In this document: positions 29,371-38,839 of the stretch, in pieces
Layout: every line of letters begins with the position of its first letter
Position numbering within the stretch: position 1 is the stretch's first letter
NCBI GenBank assembly: GCA_035549555.1
Contig: DASZQR010000010.1
Span: 248,001 to 312,000, forward strand
Reading direction: 5' to 3'
From: Patescibacteria group bacterium
Lineage (GTDB): Bacteria > Patescibacteriota > Microgenomatia > UBA8517
Length of the DNA: 64,000 nucleotides
Program-made: the position numbers and the translations under genes
Notes under the pieces: generated by a model
Told to the model about the DNA's origin: nothing
The model's database searches: none
Seen by the model: the letters and a program-made list of their open reading frames with translations, nothing else

Positions 29371-31348
29371 TTTCTTTATTAAGAAGTACTGGATCAAAAT
29401 CAATTTCATCTCCAATTTTTAATATTCCTTTCTTAGTTATATTTGCGACAATTTTCGCCGCAGCAAAATTTTCTTGCTTAGCCGTTAAACTCATTTTGTT
29501 TGTTTTCTCATAATCTCTTATTGCGTTAACAGCCAATTTTGTAAGTGAATCTCCCTTTTGCGCTTTATATTTAAAAGTCGCAGGTGTCTGATTTGGAGCA
29601 ACAACAATTTGGTTTGAAGTCGGAGAAGAAGTATTTAAAGCAATTCTAGTTGTATCTCTACCAGTCAGCTCGTTCAATGCAAGAACTGTTGGTGCATCTG
29701 GATTTTTAAAAGCAATAGTTGCATTAAAAATAAGTGCCCCAAAAAGAATAATTATTAACAAAATGGACAAATGGCTTTTTGTATAAAGATAAATCTTTTT
29801 GAAAGGGCTGTTTGCATCAGAAATAGTGTTTTGCAAAATAAATCTTGAAGCAAGAAACAAAAAAACTCCGTGCCAAAATGCCGAATAAACAGCCCATCCC
29901 AAAATCAAATATGCATTATAGTTTCCAAGTATTTGAGGTCTTTTAAATATTACAAATAAAAAAGAGATTATAAAAACGGAAGACAAAACTATTCCAATAT
30001 CTATTGCATGCAAAAAATCTTTGTGCATTTTTGTAATTTTCACTCCAGTCGGATGCCATTTTGGAACACCAGAAACAATCATGTGAATGTATGTATAAAT
30101 ATATGTATACGCATTCGAAAGCGCTGCAAGTCTTGTCCCTAGTTTATTTTTATTAGTTTTAGAAAGCGGAACCAAAACTCGGCTGTAAAAAAGATAAGGC
30201 AAAAAATAGATGACATTACGAATGTTTAATGTATTTCCATTGAAATATAAAAGTGCTAAAAACTGAAAAGAGAAAAATATCCCCAAAGCTTCGGCCAAAT
30301 AATAACTGGGGTTTGATAAATAAATAATTCTTGCAATAGGATTAAGTCTTGCCTGAGGCCAATATTTTGCAAAAACAATATTTCCGCTACACCATCTTTG
30401 ATGTTGTTTAAAATATCCTTGAAAAGTTTCAGGGCTCGTACCCATGCTGCAAATAAGTGGCAAATATTTAACATAATATCCATGTTGTGTAACAAGAAGT
30501 CCAGTCGCAAGGTCTTCGCTTGCATGCACTTTTGGAGTTCCTTCAAGTTTCATAATTGCAGTTCGCCTGTAAATTGCTGAAGTACCAACACACATTGAAG
30601 CTCTAAATACATCTCGGCATGGCAAATTAATTTTATAAAACTCCTCAACAATATTTCCTCCCCCAAACTCTATTGCAGACCTTTTATGCACTTTTTTTGT
30701 TTGCTCAAAATACTGAGGAGTTTGTAAAATTCCCATTTGATTATCGCTTGCGATATAAGGAATTAGGTCATGTAAACTATCACGTGTTGGAATAAAATCT
30801 GCATCAAGTATAAATACAAACTCTCCAGAAGAATGATCGTACCCATATTGTAAATTTCCAGATTTTTTAAATTCACCCCTATTTGGTCGCTGTAAATGAT
30901 TAAATTTATACTTATCAGCAAGACTTTTATGTTCTGGCAATCCTCCATCATCAAGCATGTATACTTTAAAATTTTTATAATTTAAATTATTAACAGCTTT
31001 TACAACTTCTTCGTGTATTTTTAAGTCTTCGCCTGCCCAAGGCAAAAAAATATCGACAGACGGTTCTTCATGAGTTGCCCAAAAGTTTGAGACGAATTCT
31101 TCATGACGCTCTATGTCAAACTTTGGATAAAACAACTGTATCGCATATCTTAAAACTTTATTTACAATAAAAATAAAAACAATTGGTCCAAAAAAAATTA
31201 AATAAAAAATACTTACATGAAAAAATTTCCAAAACCCGTAGGCCATAATTAATGTTGTCACAAGACCTACAAGACCAAGTGTTTTTATTAAAAGCGGGTT
31301 ATCGCGAACATAAATATATTTATCTAATTTAAGATCACTTTCCCACAT
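29345..31348 (-). CDS. Cellulose-synthase-like processive GT2 with a C-terminal LysM domain
   Basis: 667 residues. Two N-terminal helices (about 22-65), cytoplasmic GT-A domain with DDG 133-135, DAD 182-184, SED 277-279 and QHQRW 315-319, then several helices (about 355-560) as in BcsA/hyaluronan synthase. The last 100 residues are outside the membrane and contain TFKYKAQKGDSLTKLAVNAIRDYEKTNKMSLTAKQ, a LysM-like peptidoglycan/chitin-binding module. A polymerising synthase tethered to the wall through LysM is unusual. The product polymer is unknown. Confidence 0.85.
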   Translation of the reverse strand: MWESDLKLDKYIYVRDNPLLIKTLGLVGLVTTLIMAYGFWKFFHVSIFYLIFFGPIVFIFIVNKVLRYAIQLFYPKFDIERHEEFVSNFWATHEEPSVDIFLPWAGEDLKIHEEVVKAVNNLNYKNFKVYMLDDGGLPEHKSLADKYKFNHLQRPNRGEFKKSGNLQYGYDHSSGEFVFILDADFIPTRDSLHDLIPYIASDNQMGILQTPQYFEQTKKVHKRSAIEFGGGNIVEEFYKINLPCRDVFRASMCVGTSAIYRRTAIMKLEGTPKVHASEDLATGLLVTQHGYYVKYLPLICSMGTSPETFQGYFKQHQRWCSGNIVFAKYWPQARLNPIARIIYLSNPSYYLAEALGIFFSFQFLALLYFNGNTLNIRNVIYFLPYLFYSRVLVPLSKTNKNKLGTRLAALSNAYTYIYTYIHMIVSGVPKWHPTGVKITKMHKDFLHAIDIGIVLSSVFIISFLFVIFKRPQILGNYNAYLILGWAVYSAFWHGVFLFLASRFILQNTISDANSPFKKIYLYTKSHLSILLIIILFGALIFNATIAFKNPDAPTVLALNELTGRDTTRIALNTSSPTSNQIVVAPNQTPATFKYKAQKGDSLTKLAVNAIRDYEKTNKMSLTAKQENFAAAKIVANITKKGILKIGDEIDFDPVLLNKEITVAENIR

Positions 31349-31433
31349 GAAGCTTAAGAATAAGCTGAAGTTTACAAATTTATTACAATAATTTGTAAGA
31401 ATTGTGTATTAAAGGATTTTATAGTCAAGTCTC

Positions 31434-33119
31434 ATGAAGAAAATTGAGAAATTTACTTTCCTTTTTTTTGAATTTTTTATTTTTGAGGTCTTGCTCATCC
31501 GCCTCGGATTTTTCTTAAAAATCCCCATTTCATCTTATACTCTTCCAATAAGTTTTTTCTTTTACATATTCATATTATCGATTTATTTTCTTACACAAAA
31601 GAATAAAACAAAAAACTTTACACCTCTATTAATATTTGTAATTACTTCGTTTATTTTTCTTGGATTATCTCTTTTAATTGGAAAAACATATGATTTAAGC
31701 TGGGATGGTCAAGGATATCATCAAACAGCAGTAATTGCTCTCTCCAAAGGTTGGAATCCGGTTTGGCAAAAAACTATAAATTTTCCAGTTAGACTTCCAA
31801 GTCAAGTTTTTGCCGAGGGATATCCAACAATGTCTTGGGAAATCGAAGCAAGTATTTACAACGTTGTCGGGTCAGTTAATTCCGCAAAAATAATTAATTT
31901 TATCTTTTTGCTAATCGCAATGCTCTTTACATTTATCTTACTTAAAAAAATTAAAATTAAAACTTTTCTATCGGTGTTTCTTTCATTTCTGGTTTGTTTT
32001 CAGCCATTATTTATAAATCAACAATTTAGTTTTATGCAGGATGGTCTTGCCTACGAGATTACAATAATTGCAATAAGTAGTCTTATTGTCTTTATTCTTA
32101 AAAAGAAAAACTATTGGAGTTTAATTTCCTTTATAAGCGCTGAAATATTTTTGGCAAGTTCAAAATATAGTTTGCTTCCAGTTGCAGGTCTTCTTGGCAT
32201 AATCTTCATGGTTATAGTCATAAATCGATTTATGAACAAAGAATATTTCTTAAATAAAACTGCAAAACTTTTTATTTTTTTGGTAATACTTGTTTCATTT
32301 ATATTTTCCTGGATACCTTATATTAAAAATATTTATTTTTACCAAACTCCTTTTTATCCAACAAACATTCCAGCTCTCAACGGCAGTGTCAAATATAATA
32401 ATCTTCCGCAAAATCTAAAATACGCCAATCCAATCATTCTTTATGTTTATGGAATTTTCGGTAGATCGCAAGTCGCAAGTGCAGGCGATACAAGAAGCAT
32501 CTCGAATCGAGCTTATTTAAAATTACCTTTTACCTTTAGTATTAAAGAGATTGACGATGCTTCAAAACTTTTCAATAATCGAGTTGGTGCAACAGGTCCT
32601 CTTTTCTCAGGAATAGTTCTTGCAAGTTTTATTTTTACTATATATATGTCATTTAATGCAGATACAATGCGTCAAAAATATTCTATATATGTATCTTTTT
32701 TTGCTTTTACGCTTATTACAATTGCAAGTTTAGTTGTTCCAACTCCAAACCTTCTTCGTTATGTATCTCAAATTGAATTAATACCTTTTGTTTTATTGAT
32801 TCCAATACTTGTTGCTTTTGATAAAAATAAATTTACCAAATTCTTTTCAATTACAATCTTCACACTTATATTTATCAATAATTCTCTATATTTCATTGCC
32901 GCGTTAAACACTAATATTTTAGGAATGCAGGCAGAAAACACACAATTTGAAGAGATGAGAGACTCGGGAAATACCTTTAAAGTAAAATCCCAGGAATTTT
33001 ACTCAAACTACACACTCCTAACAGAACAAAATATAAAATTTCAAAGAGTGGCCAACCTTCCCTGCAAAAAAATTAATAAGCTAGTATCCAGTTCTGCATC
33101 AACTCTTTATTGTTATTAG
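31434..33119 (+). CDS. Polytopic membrane protein, GT-C-type glycosyltransferase candidate
   Basis: 561 residues with about twelve hydrophobic segments. The first periplasmic loop after two helices holds GKTYDLSWDGQGYHQTAVIALSKGWNPVW, with Asp residues placed as in GT-C (PMT/ArnT) enzymes that use lipid-linked sugars. No close family assignment. TATAGT (31420-31425) is 8 nt before the ATG, so the mRNA should be leaderless. Confidence 0.6.
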   Translation: MKKIEKFTFLFFEFFIFEVLLIRLGFFLKIPISSYTLPISFFFYIFILSIYFLTQKNKTKNFTPLLIFVITSFIFLGLSLLIGKTYDLSWDGQGYHQTAVIALSKGWNPVWQKTINFPVRLPSQVFAEGYPTMSWEIEASIYNVVGSVNSAKIINFIFLLIAMLFTFILLKKIKIKTFLSVFLSFLVCFQPLFINQQFSFMQDGLAYEITIIAISSLIVFILKKKNYWSLISFISAEIFLASSKYSLLPVAGLLGIIFMVIVINRFMNKEYFLNKTAKLFIFLVILVSFIFSWIPYIKNIYFYQTPFYPTNIPALNGSVKYNNLPQNLKYANPIILYVYGIFGRSQVASAGDTRSISNRAYLKLPFTFSIKEIDDASKLFNNRVGATGPLFSGIVLASFIFTIYMSFNADTMRQKYSIYVSFFAFTLITIASLVVPTPNLLRYVSQIELIPFVLLIPILVAFDKNKFTKFFSITIFTLIFINNSLYFIAALNTNILGMQAENTQFEEMRDSGNTFKVKSQEFYSNYTLLTEQNIKFQRVANLPCKKINKLVSSSASTLYCY

Positions 33120-33122
33120 CTC

Positions 33123-33151
33123 TTGAAATTTCACAAGAACTACCCTATAAT
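33123..33151 (+). promoter_or_regulatory. Promoter of the second processive GT2 gene
   Basis: TTGAAA (33123-33128), 17 nt, TATAAT (33146-33151), then 8 nt to ATG 33160. An earlier ATG at 33154 overlaps the region before the transcript start and is rejected. Confidence 0.62.
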
Positions 33152-33159
33152 TGATGGTT

Positions 33160-35277
33160 ATGTCTCAGAAAAAGCTTGTCCGCAAACATCAGTGGGGTGC
33201 AGAAAAAAATACTACCCCTCTTTCTTTTTTGCATGCCAAGCCATCCCCTTTTAAATTGACTTTAAGCCGTGTCGCGATCGTCTTAACAGTTGTTTTTTGG
33301 GTCCTTTATATTTTTTCAATTATCATTAGGCAGCTTATCGACGGGCCACAAAGCTATCACTTTACTATGGAAGCTTTTAGCTACGCCCTTGTTGTCACTT
33401 TCCTTACTTTCTCATCTTTAATCTATCTTATAGAACGCCACGGTGCACTTAAAAGATTTGCAAAGCACGAAAGAGTTGCAAGAAGCATTCTTGATAAATT
33501 TTTTAGTAAAAATAAACCAGGAATTACAGTTTTAGTCCCATCTTATAATGAAGAAAAATCTGTCATTCGTAAAACTCTTTTATCTGCAGTTTTGCAGGAA
33601 TATCCAAAAACAAATGTAGTTTTATTAATCGACAATAATCCAAATCCCAAAAATCCAGAAGATGCAAAACGCTTAGATGACGCAAGAAACTTACCAATTG
33701 AAATTGAAAAACTCTTATCAGGACCGTACAAACGAGTTCAAAAGTCATTCAACGAGTTTAAAAGAAATAAAACTGTCAATAAAAAAGCTATTAGAAATTT
33801 AGCCAACGAATACAGGTTTGCAGCACGCTGGCTTAATAAAATGGCAGATGAAGAAAAAATTGAAGATCATGTCGATATTTTCTTTGCCAACGAAGTTTTA
33901 AGAAAATTAGCTGTTGACCTTACTAAAATAGAAGAAGCTTTAGAAATTTCCATGCAGGAAGATGGTAAGCTTTCATACGATCGCGTTTTCGAGCTTTACG
34001 AAAGATTGACCTGGATATTTGAAGGAAAATTAACTTCTTTTGAAAGAAAACTTCACCCAACTCTTTCACAGGAAGCAAATAAGGCCATGAATTTAAATTC
34101 TTATATTGGAATAATGGGAACAAAGTTTGAAGGAAAATTAATTCCCGATAGTGAATTTTTATTAACCCTTGATGCTGATTCTGTTCTTCTTCCGGAATAT
34201 TGTTTACGTTTAGTTTACTTTTTAATGCAGCCGCAAAACAGCAAAGTTGCAGTCACTCAAACTCCTTATTCATCTTTTAGAGGCGCTTTTTCTCGTATTG
34301 AAAGATTAGCTGGTGCAACTACAGACATTCAGCATATTTTGCATCAGGGAATGACTCAGTATGGAGCCACTTTCTGGGTTGGAGCAAATGCAATTATTAG
34401 AAAAAATGCTCTTGATGACATTGTCGAATATGACAATGAAAACGGAAATGTAATCAAAAGATACATCCAAGACCGCACAGTTATAGAAGATACTGAATCA
34501 AGTATTGATATGACTTCAAAAGGTTGGGATCTTGTAAATTATCCGGAAAGATTAAGCTACAGCGCAACTCCTCCTGATTTCGGTTCATTAGTTGTTCAGC
34601 GCCGTAGATGGGCAAACGGTGGTTTAATTATCATGCCAAAATTACTTGCGCAGGCAAATAAAAAATCAAAATTGGAAGTAATGCTACGTATGAATTATCT
34701 TGCCTCAATTGCCTGGGCAACTTTTGGTTTAATTTTTCTTCTTGCCTATCCTTATGATGGAAGGTTGCTTAGCCCGTTAGTTTTGCTTGCAGCGCTTCCC
34801 TATTTTATTGCGCAGGCTTCTGATTTGAAGTATTGCGGCTATAAATATAGCGATATTTTTAGAATTTACGGATTTAATTTAATTATGCTTCCAGTTAATT
34901 TAGCTGGAGTTATCAAATCAGTTGAGCAGGCAGTAACAGGAAAGAAAATTCCTTTTGCTAGAACTCCTAAGGTTAAAAATAGAACAGCTTCAGGAATGAT
35001 TTATGTTATTGTCCCGGTTTTAATTGTAGCTTTCTCAGTTTTTACAATTTACAGAAATGTTCTTATTAGTAATTGGGGCAATGCAGCCTTTGCAGCTTTT
35101 AATGCACTAGCCGCAACTTGGGCAATTGTCGCATACATTGGTCTTTTTGATTTACTAACAGATACTTATCTTGGTTTAACAAATTGGATGTATGTTGATG
35201 CCAAGAGAGAAGAAAAAGCAGAACCAATAAAAACTGAACCAAAACAAGAAATTGATTGGAAAGGAGTTTTATCCTGA
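33160..35277 (+). CDS. Processive GT2 polysaccharide synthase (chitin/hyaluronan-synthase-like)
   Basis: 705 residues. Two N-terminal helices, then the GT-A domain with ITVLVPSYNEEKSVIRKTL, LTLDADSVLLPEY, IEDTESSID and QRRRWANGG (Q-x-x-R-W), followed by four to five C-terminal helices. A long insertion (about residues 180-325) between the first and second motif, largely helical and basic, is uncommon. Its stop overlaps the start of the GH18-CBM gene (TGATG), so the synthase and that hydrolase are made in a fixed ratio. Confidence 0.87.
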   Translation: MSQKKLVRKHQWGAEKNTTPLSFLHAKPSPFKLTLSRVAIVLTVVFWVLYIFSIIIRQLIDGPQSYHFTMEAFSYALVVTFLTFSSLIYLIERHGALKRFAKHERVARSILDKFFSKNKPGITVLVPSYNEEKSVIRKTLLSAVLQEYPKTNVVLLIDNNPNPKNPEDAKRLDDARNLPIEIEKLLSGPYKRVQKSFNEFKRNKTVNKKAIRNLANEYRFAARWLNKMADEEKIEDHVDIFFANEVLRKLAVDLTKIEEALEISMQEDGKLSYDRVFELYERLTWIFEGKLTSFERKLHPTLSQEANKAMNLNSYIGIMGTKFEGKLIPDSEFLLTLDADSVLLPEYCLRLVYFLMQPQNSKVAVTQTPYSSFRGAFSRIERLAGATTDIQHILHQGMTQYGATFWVGANAIIRKNALDDIVEYDNENGNVIKRYIQDRTVIEDTESSIDMTSKGWDLVNYPERLSYSATPPDFGSLVVQRRRWANGGLIIMPKLLAQANKKSKLEVMLRMNYLASIAWATFGLIFLLAYPYDGRLLSPLVLLAALPYFIAQASDLKYCGYKYSDIFRIYGFNLIMLPVNLAGVIKSVEQAVTGKKIPFARTPKVKNRTASGMIYVIVPVLIVAFSVFTIYRNVLISNWGNAAFAAFNALAATWAIVAYIGLFDLLTDTYLGLTNWMYVDAKREEKAEPIKTEPKQEIDWKGVLS

Positions 35278-36791
35278 TGCACGAAGGTAAAAGATTATCA
35301 ATTCCAAGATTATTTTTGGGCTTATTAATATTAGGCGCAATTTCTTACGGCGCATTTTTAGGGTGGAACAAAATCAAAGCAGAAAAACCAACCATTCAGT
35401 CAAACCCCTGGTTTGCTCCGTATGTTGATATTACGGCTACGCCTTCATTTAGTTTTGAGCAGACAGACAATGCAAGTATAAATAAAAATATTGTTTTATC
35501 TTTTATTGTTTCAGATAGCACAAATCCTTGTACTCCTTCATGGGGAAATGCCTACACAATTAACGATGCAAATTCAAAATTAGATTTAGATCGAAGAATC
35601 GCAAGATTTAGACAATTGGGCGGCAATATCGCCATTTCTTTTGGAGGGCAGTTAAACGACGAGCTTGCAATCAACTGTACCAAAGAAAGCGATTTATATA
35701 ATGCTTATAAAAGCGTAATCGCCCATTACAGCGTTGACACTATTGATTTAGATATCGAAGGAAGTAATTTACAAAATAAAGACGCGATGAAAAGAAGAGC
35801 TGACACTATTGCCAAATTACAAAAAGACATGAAAAATCAAAATAAATCTTTAGCAGTCTGGTTAACTTTGCCAGTTGCTCCAAACGGATTAACCGAGGAT
35901 GGAACAGATGCAATCACCACAATGCTAAATAGCGGAGTTGATTTGGCCGGAGTAAATGTAATGACTATGGATTATGGAACTCTTCCAGCAAATGGAAGTT
36001 TGCAGGAAGCAAATACTGATGCCTTAAATAATACTCATAGGCAGTTAGGAATTCTATATGACAATGCAGGAATTCATTTAAATAGTGCATCAATTTGGGG
36101 AAAAATTGGAGCAACTCCAATGATTGGCCAAAATGATACCGAAGACGAGGTCTTTACTCTTGATGATGCAAAAGTTTTAAATACATTTATAGAGCAAAAT
36201 CAGATTGCAAGGCTTTCTATGTGGTCAGCTAATCGTGATATCGAGTGTGGCGAAAATTATGTAAATACACAAATCGTTTCCGATTCCTGTAGCGGAGTCA
36301 AAGAAGACAAGTTTGCGTTTAGCAATCTTTTGCAGGCAGGTTTATCTGGAAAAATTTCTGATAGTGCTGCAAAAACAACTGTCGCAGACCAAAAAGATAT
36401 TGAAACCCCAGACGACCCAGCTACAAGTCCTTACCAAATCTGGTCAGCTGACGCTACATATTTAGAAGGTACAAAAATTGTCTGGCATCACAATGTTTAT
36501 GTTGCAAAATGGTGGACCCAGGGCGATCTTCCAGATAATCCAGTTTTGCAATCTTTCCAGACTCCTTGGCAATTAGTTGGTCCAGTCTTACCAGGTGAAA
36601 CGCCAATTCCAGTTCCAACAGTTGCTCCAGGAACTTATCCCCAGTGGTCAGGAACTGCAATTTACGAAGCAGGTTCTAAAGTAATTTTAAATGGAGTCCC
36701 TTACCAAGCAAAATGGTGGACCCAGGGAGATAGCCCGGCAGCTTCCCGAGAAAATCCAGATAGCTCTCCATGGGTTGCAATAAATCCTTGA
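35277..36791 (+). CDS. GH18 chitinase-like enzyme with two CBM5/12 modules
   Basis: 504 residues (MHEGKRL...). One anchor (11-29), GH18 barrel with DTIDLDIEG (Asp154, 157, 159; acid Glu161) and VMTMDYGTLP, then two chitin-binding modules of the CBM5/12 type at about 395-435 and 455-500, each with W.....Y..G..V...G..Y.AKWWTQG. The pair synthase plus anchored chitinase suggests editing or release of a beta-1,4-GlcNAc-like polymer made by the enzyme upstream. The start is chosen because it is the only one that leaves the TGATG junction intact. Confidence 0.88.
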   Translation: MHEGKRLSIPRLFLGLLILGAISYGAFLGWNKIKAEKPTIQSNPWFAPYVDITATPSFSFEQTDNASINKNIVLSFIVSDSTNPCTPSWGNAYTINDANSKLDLDRRIARFRQLGGNIAISFGGQLNDELAINCTKESDLYNAYKSVIAHYSVDTIDLDIEGSNLQNKDAMKRRADTIAKLQKDMKNQNKSLAVWLTLPVAPNGLTEDGTDAITTMLNSGVDLAGVNVMTMDYGTLPANGSLQEANTDALNNTHRQLGILYDNAGIHLNSASIWGKIGATPMIGQNDTEDEVFTLDDAKVLNTFIEQNQIARLSMWSANRDIECGENYVNTQIVSDSCSGVKEDKFAFSNLLQAGLSGKISDSAAKTTVADQKDIETPDDPATSPYQIWSADATYLEGTKIVWHHNVYVAKWWTQGDLPDNPVLQSFQTPWQLVGPVLPGETPIPVPTVAPGTYPQWSGTAIYEAGSKVILNGVPYQAKWWTQGDSPAASRENPDSSPWVAINP

Positions 36792-36816
36792 CAATCCCCA
36801 ACCACTCTTGTAAGAT
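36788..36816 (+). promoter_or_regulatory. Promoter of the 36831 gene
   Basis: TTGACA (36788-36793), exactly 17 nt, TAAGAT (36811-36816), 14 nt before ATG 36831; leader of about 8 nt. The -35 box overlaps the stop codon of the preceding gene. Confidence 0.65.
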
Positions 36817-36830
36817 CAAGCCTACAAATT

Positions 36831-37415
36831 ATGGGGCGAATAAGACAGTTTATTTCAAAAATAAATCCTAAATCAAGAAAATATATTTTGCTCGCTATTG
36901 TTGTCGTTATAGTTTTGTTTTTAGGGATAAAAGTTCTCACAGGAAAAAATGCGAAACCAAAAATTGCTGGTGTAAATATTAGCGCCCCACAAAAAGCAGA
37001 AAATCTAAATAAAGAATTTGATTTTCCAATTGGCAATACAGCAAGCACATCAAACGGAAATCCTGAAACTGTAAAATTTGTAATTCAAAATGCAGCGCTC
37101 AACAATCAAATAGTTATTCAAGGTCAGGAAGCTACAGCAGTAACAGGAAGAACATTTCTAATTGTTACTCTTGCATTAACAAATTCTTTTGACCAGCCAA
37201 TAAGCATTAATACCAAAGATTATGTCAGACTTTCAGCAAACGGAGATCAAAACACCTGGCTTGCGCCAACTGTCGACAACGATCCCGTTACGGTCCAAGC
37301 AATTTCCACAGTTTATTCCAGATTAGGCTTTACAGTTAATACCTCAGATAAGAATTTTGTACTTCAAGTTGGAGAAATTAAAGGAGATAAACAAAAAATC
37401 CCTTTAACACTCTAA
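36831..37415 (+). CDS. Membrane-anchored DUF4352-like beta-sandwich protein
   Basis: 194 residues. Anchor at 18-36 (YILLAIVVVIVLFLGIKVL), a linker, then a beta domain with GRTFLIVTLALTNSFDQPISINTKDYVRLSANGDQNTWLAP and AISTVYSRLGFTVNTSDKNFVLQVGE, the arrangement of DUF4352 (immunoprotease/Telomeric-repeat-like) domains. Exported, function unknown. Confidence 0.65.
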   Translation: MGRIRQFISKINPKSRKYILLAIVVVIVLFLGIKVLTGKNAKPKIAGVNISAPQKAENLNKEFDFPIGNTASTSNGNPETVKFVIQNAALNNQIVIQGQEATAVTGRTFLIVTLALTNSFDQPISINTKDYVRLSANGDQNTWLAPTVDNDPVTVQAISTVYSRLGFTVNTSDKNFVLQVGEIKGDKQKIPLTL

Positions 37416-37424
37416 TTTAAATTA

Positions 37425-37586
37425 ATGAAAGTATCTAAAGACTTAATCGAAGAAATAAAAGAAGCCTTGAAATCTGTCCCGGATTACGGATCGATAGAAA
37501 TCTATGTACAAAAAGGTGAAGTAACTCAAATAACTGTAAGAAATATTAAAAAGACCTCAAATCTCCACATTCATCCAAAAAATTAA
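37425..37586 (+). CDS. DUF2292-like 53-aa protein
   Basis: MKVSKDLIEEIKEALKSVPDYGSIEIYVQKGEVTQITVRNIKK...: helix, then YGSIEIYVQKGEVTQI, the DUF2292 core (YGsi.i.vq.G.v.qI). It follows the previous gene by 9 bp and is probably co-transcribed. The gene is shorter than usual ORF cut-offs and would be missed. Confidence 0.6.
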   Translation: MKVSKDLIEEIKEALKSVPDYGSIEIYVQKGEVTQITVRNIKKTSNLHIHPKN

Positions 37587-37590
37587 TTTT

Positions 37591-38733
37591 TTATTCGTAA
37601 TCTATCCTTTGTTTAATAATTCGTTCAACCAGGTAAATTTTTTGCAACAACTCTTTATAGTCTTTAGATAAAAGTGCAAATAAGACCTGTTGCCTCAAAT
37701 TTGGAATTTTTTCCGATTCTTTAAGTATTGTCCAAGCTCGATATAATATATTTAACAAATCTTCATTGTTTGTGTTTCCTTCTTTGTTTATTCTTTCCCC
37801 CAGCCTTAGAATTATATATGGGACTTCAGCTATTTCATTTCGTCTCTCCTTATTAATCCTGTACAAAAGAAGATCGCTAAGTCCTCCAAATCCATCAGAC
37901 TTCTTCGTAAGTCGCTTAACTGGAAATCTATCAGGTCGTGAATCAATATAAATCCACTTTTGTATGGTAAAAGTACTAATATCGCGGCGATTCTTTTGTT
38001 TATCAGAAAGAAACTTTTTAATTTTCACCGCGCCCATTTCTGGATGCTCTTTTCTAATCTTTATTACTTTTTCATATATATCAACTTTTTCTGGATCAAC
38101 TAATCTTAGATTTACATAAGTTTGTTTCAAATTATCAATGATTTGTTGTCTATCTGAAATACAAGTGTATATATTGTTAAATAAATCTAATTGATCTGAA
38201 ATCGCAGTTAAAGCAATTCCAGTTAAACCGTCAGAAAGTTTATCCTGCCTTCTTTTTTCATAAGTTTTATTACTTCCATTAATATTAAGTGTATTCAACA
38301 TATCAATAAGAATATCGGCAGATTCATTTCTTGAAGTACTAAATTGGGTAATACAGCCCCCATTTGCTCTCGGATAAATACCCCCATTTTTATCCAGATA
38401 TCCGGACAAAAAGTCTGATGCATAATCTTTATTTAAAACCCAAGAATAATTAGAAGTGAGAGTATTAGGCCATTCAGATCTACTAAAATCTCCTATTGCC
38501 TGTCTAGTTGTAAATTTTAAATGCCAACGTTTAAATTCAAATTCCGGAGTTACTCCAAATATTCCAATTCCGATTGAATTGATTTGTGCAAGAACTTGTT
38601 TATTATTTTCTCTTATACCAACAGCATATCCGCGTGTAAACGAACCGCCTGCTAATATTCCTAACATCCACGCTAACTCGTGAGACGGTCTATATAATTC
38701 ATTTTGTAATTTTTTCTCTCTCTCACTTTTCAT
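37591..38733 (-). CDS. Free-standing LAGLIDADG-type endonuclease-like protein
   Basis: 380 residues. Two LAGLIDADG-like helices: HELAWMLGILAGGSF (about 18-32) and DFLSGYLDKNGGIY (about 107-120); the first lacks the usual acidic residue at the active-site position (Gly-Gly instead of D/E), so catalysis is doubtful. A helical C-terminal region with RKEHPEMGAVKIKKFLSDKQKNRRDISTFTIQKWIY is probably a DNA-binding HTH. It is not inside an intron or intein; possibly a WhiA-like or retired homing enzyme acting as regulator. Confidence 0.65.
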   Translation of the reverse strand: MKSEREKKLQNELYRPSHELAWMLGILAGGSFTRGYAVGIRENNKQVLAQINSIGIGIFGVTPEFEFKRWHLKFTTRQAIGDFSRSEWPNTLTSNYSWVLNKDYASDFLSGYLDKNGGIYPRANGGCITQFSTSRNESADILIDMLNTLNINGSNKTYEKRRQDKLSDGLTGIALTAISDQLDLFNNIYTCISDRQQIIDNLKQTYVNLRLVDPEKVDIYEKVIKIRKEHPEMGAVKIKKFLSDKQKNRRDISTFTIQKWIYIDSRPDRFPVKRLTKKSDGFGGLSDLLLYRINKERRNEIAEVPYIILRLGERINKEGNTNNEDLLNILYRAWTILKESEKIPNLRQQVLFALLSKDYKELLQKIYLVERIIKQRIDYE

Positions 38734-38805
38734 CGGTTGATTTTATCAAAAAAATCTAAAACCTTTTTATTTTTATTATAAACAGTGAAAATATGAAATT
38801 AGGTA

Positions 38806-38834
38806 TTGACAACTTTTTTCTAATAAATTATATA
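38806..38834 (+). promoter_or_regulatory. Promoter of the Asn-rich surface protein locus
   Basis: TTGACA (38806-38811), exactly 17 nt, TATATA (38829-38834). Start expected near 38841, giving a leader of about 200 nt, in contrast to the leaderless genes around it. Confidence 0.7.
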
Positions 38835-38839
38835 TATCT

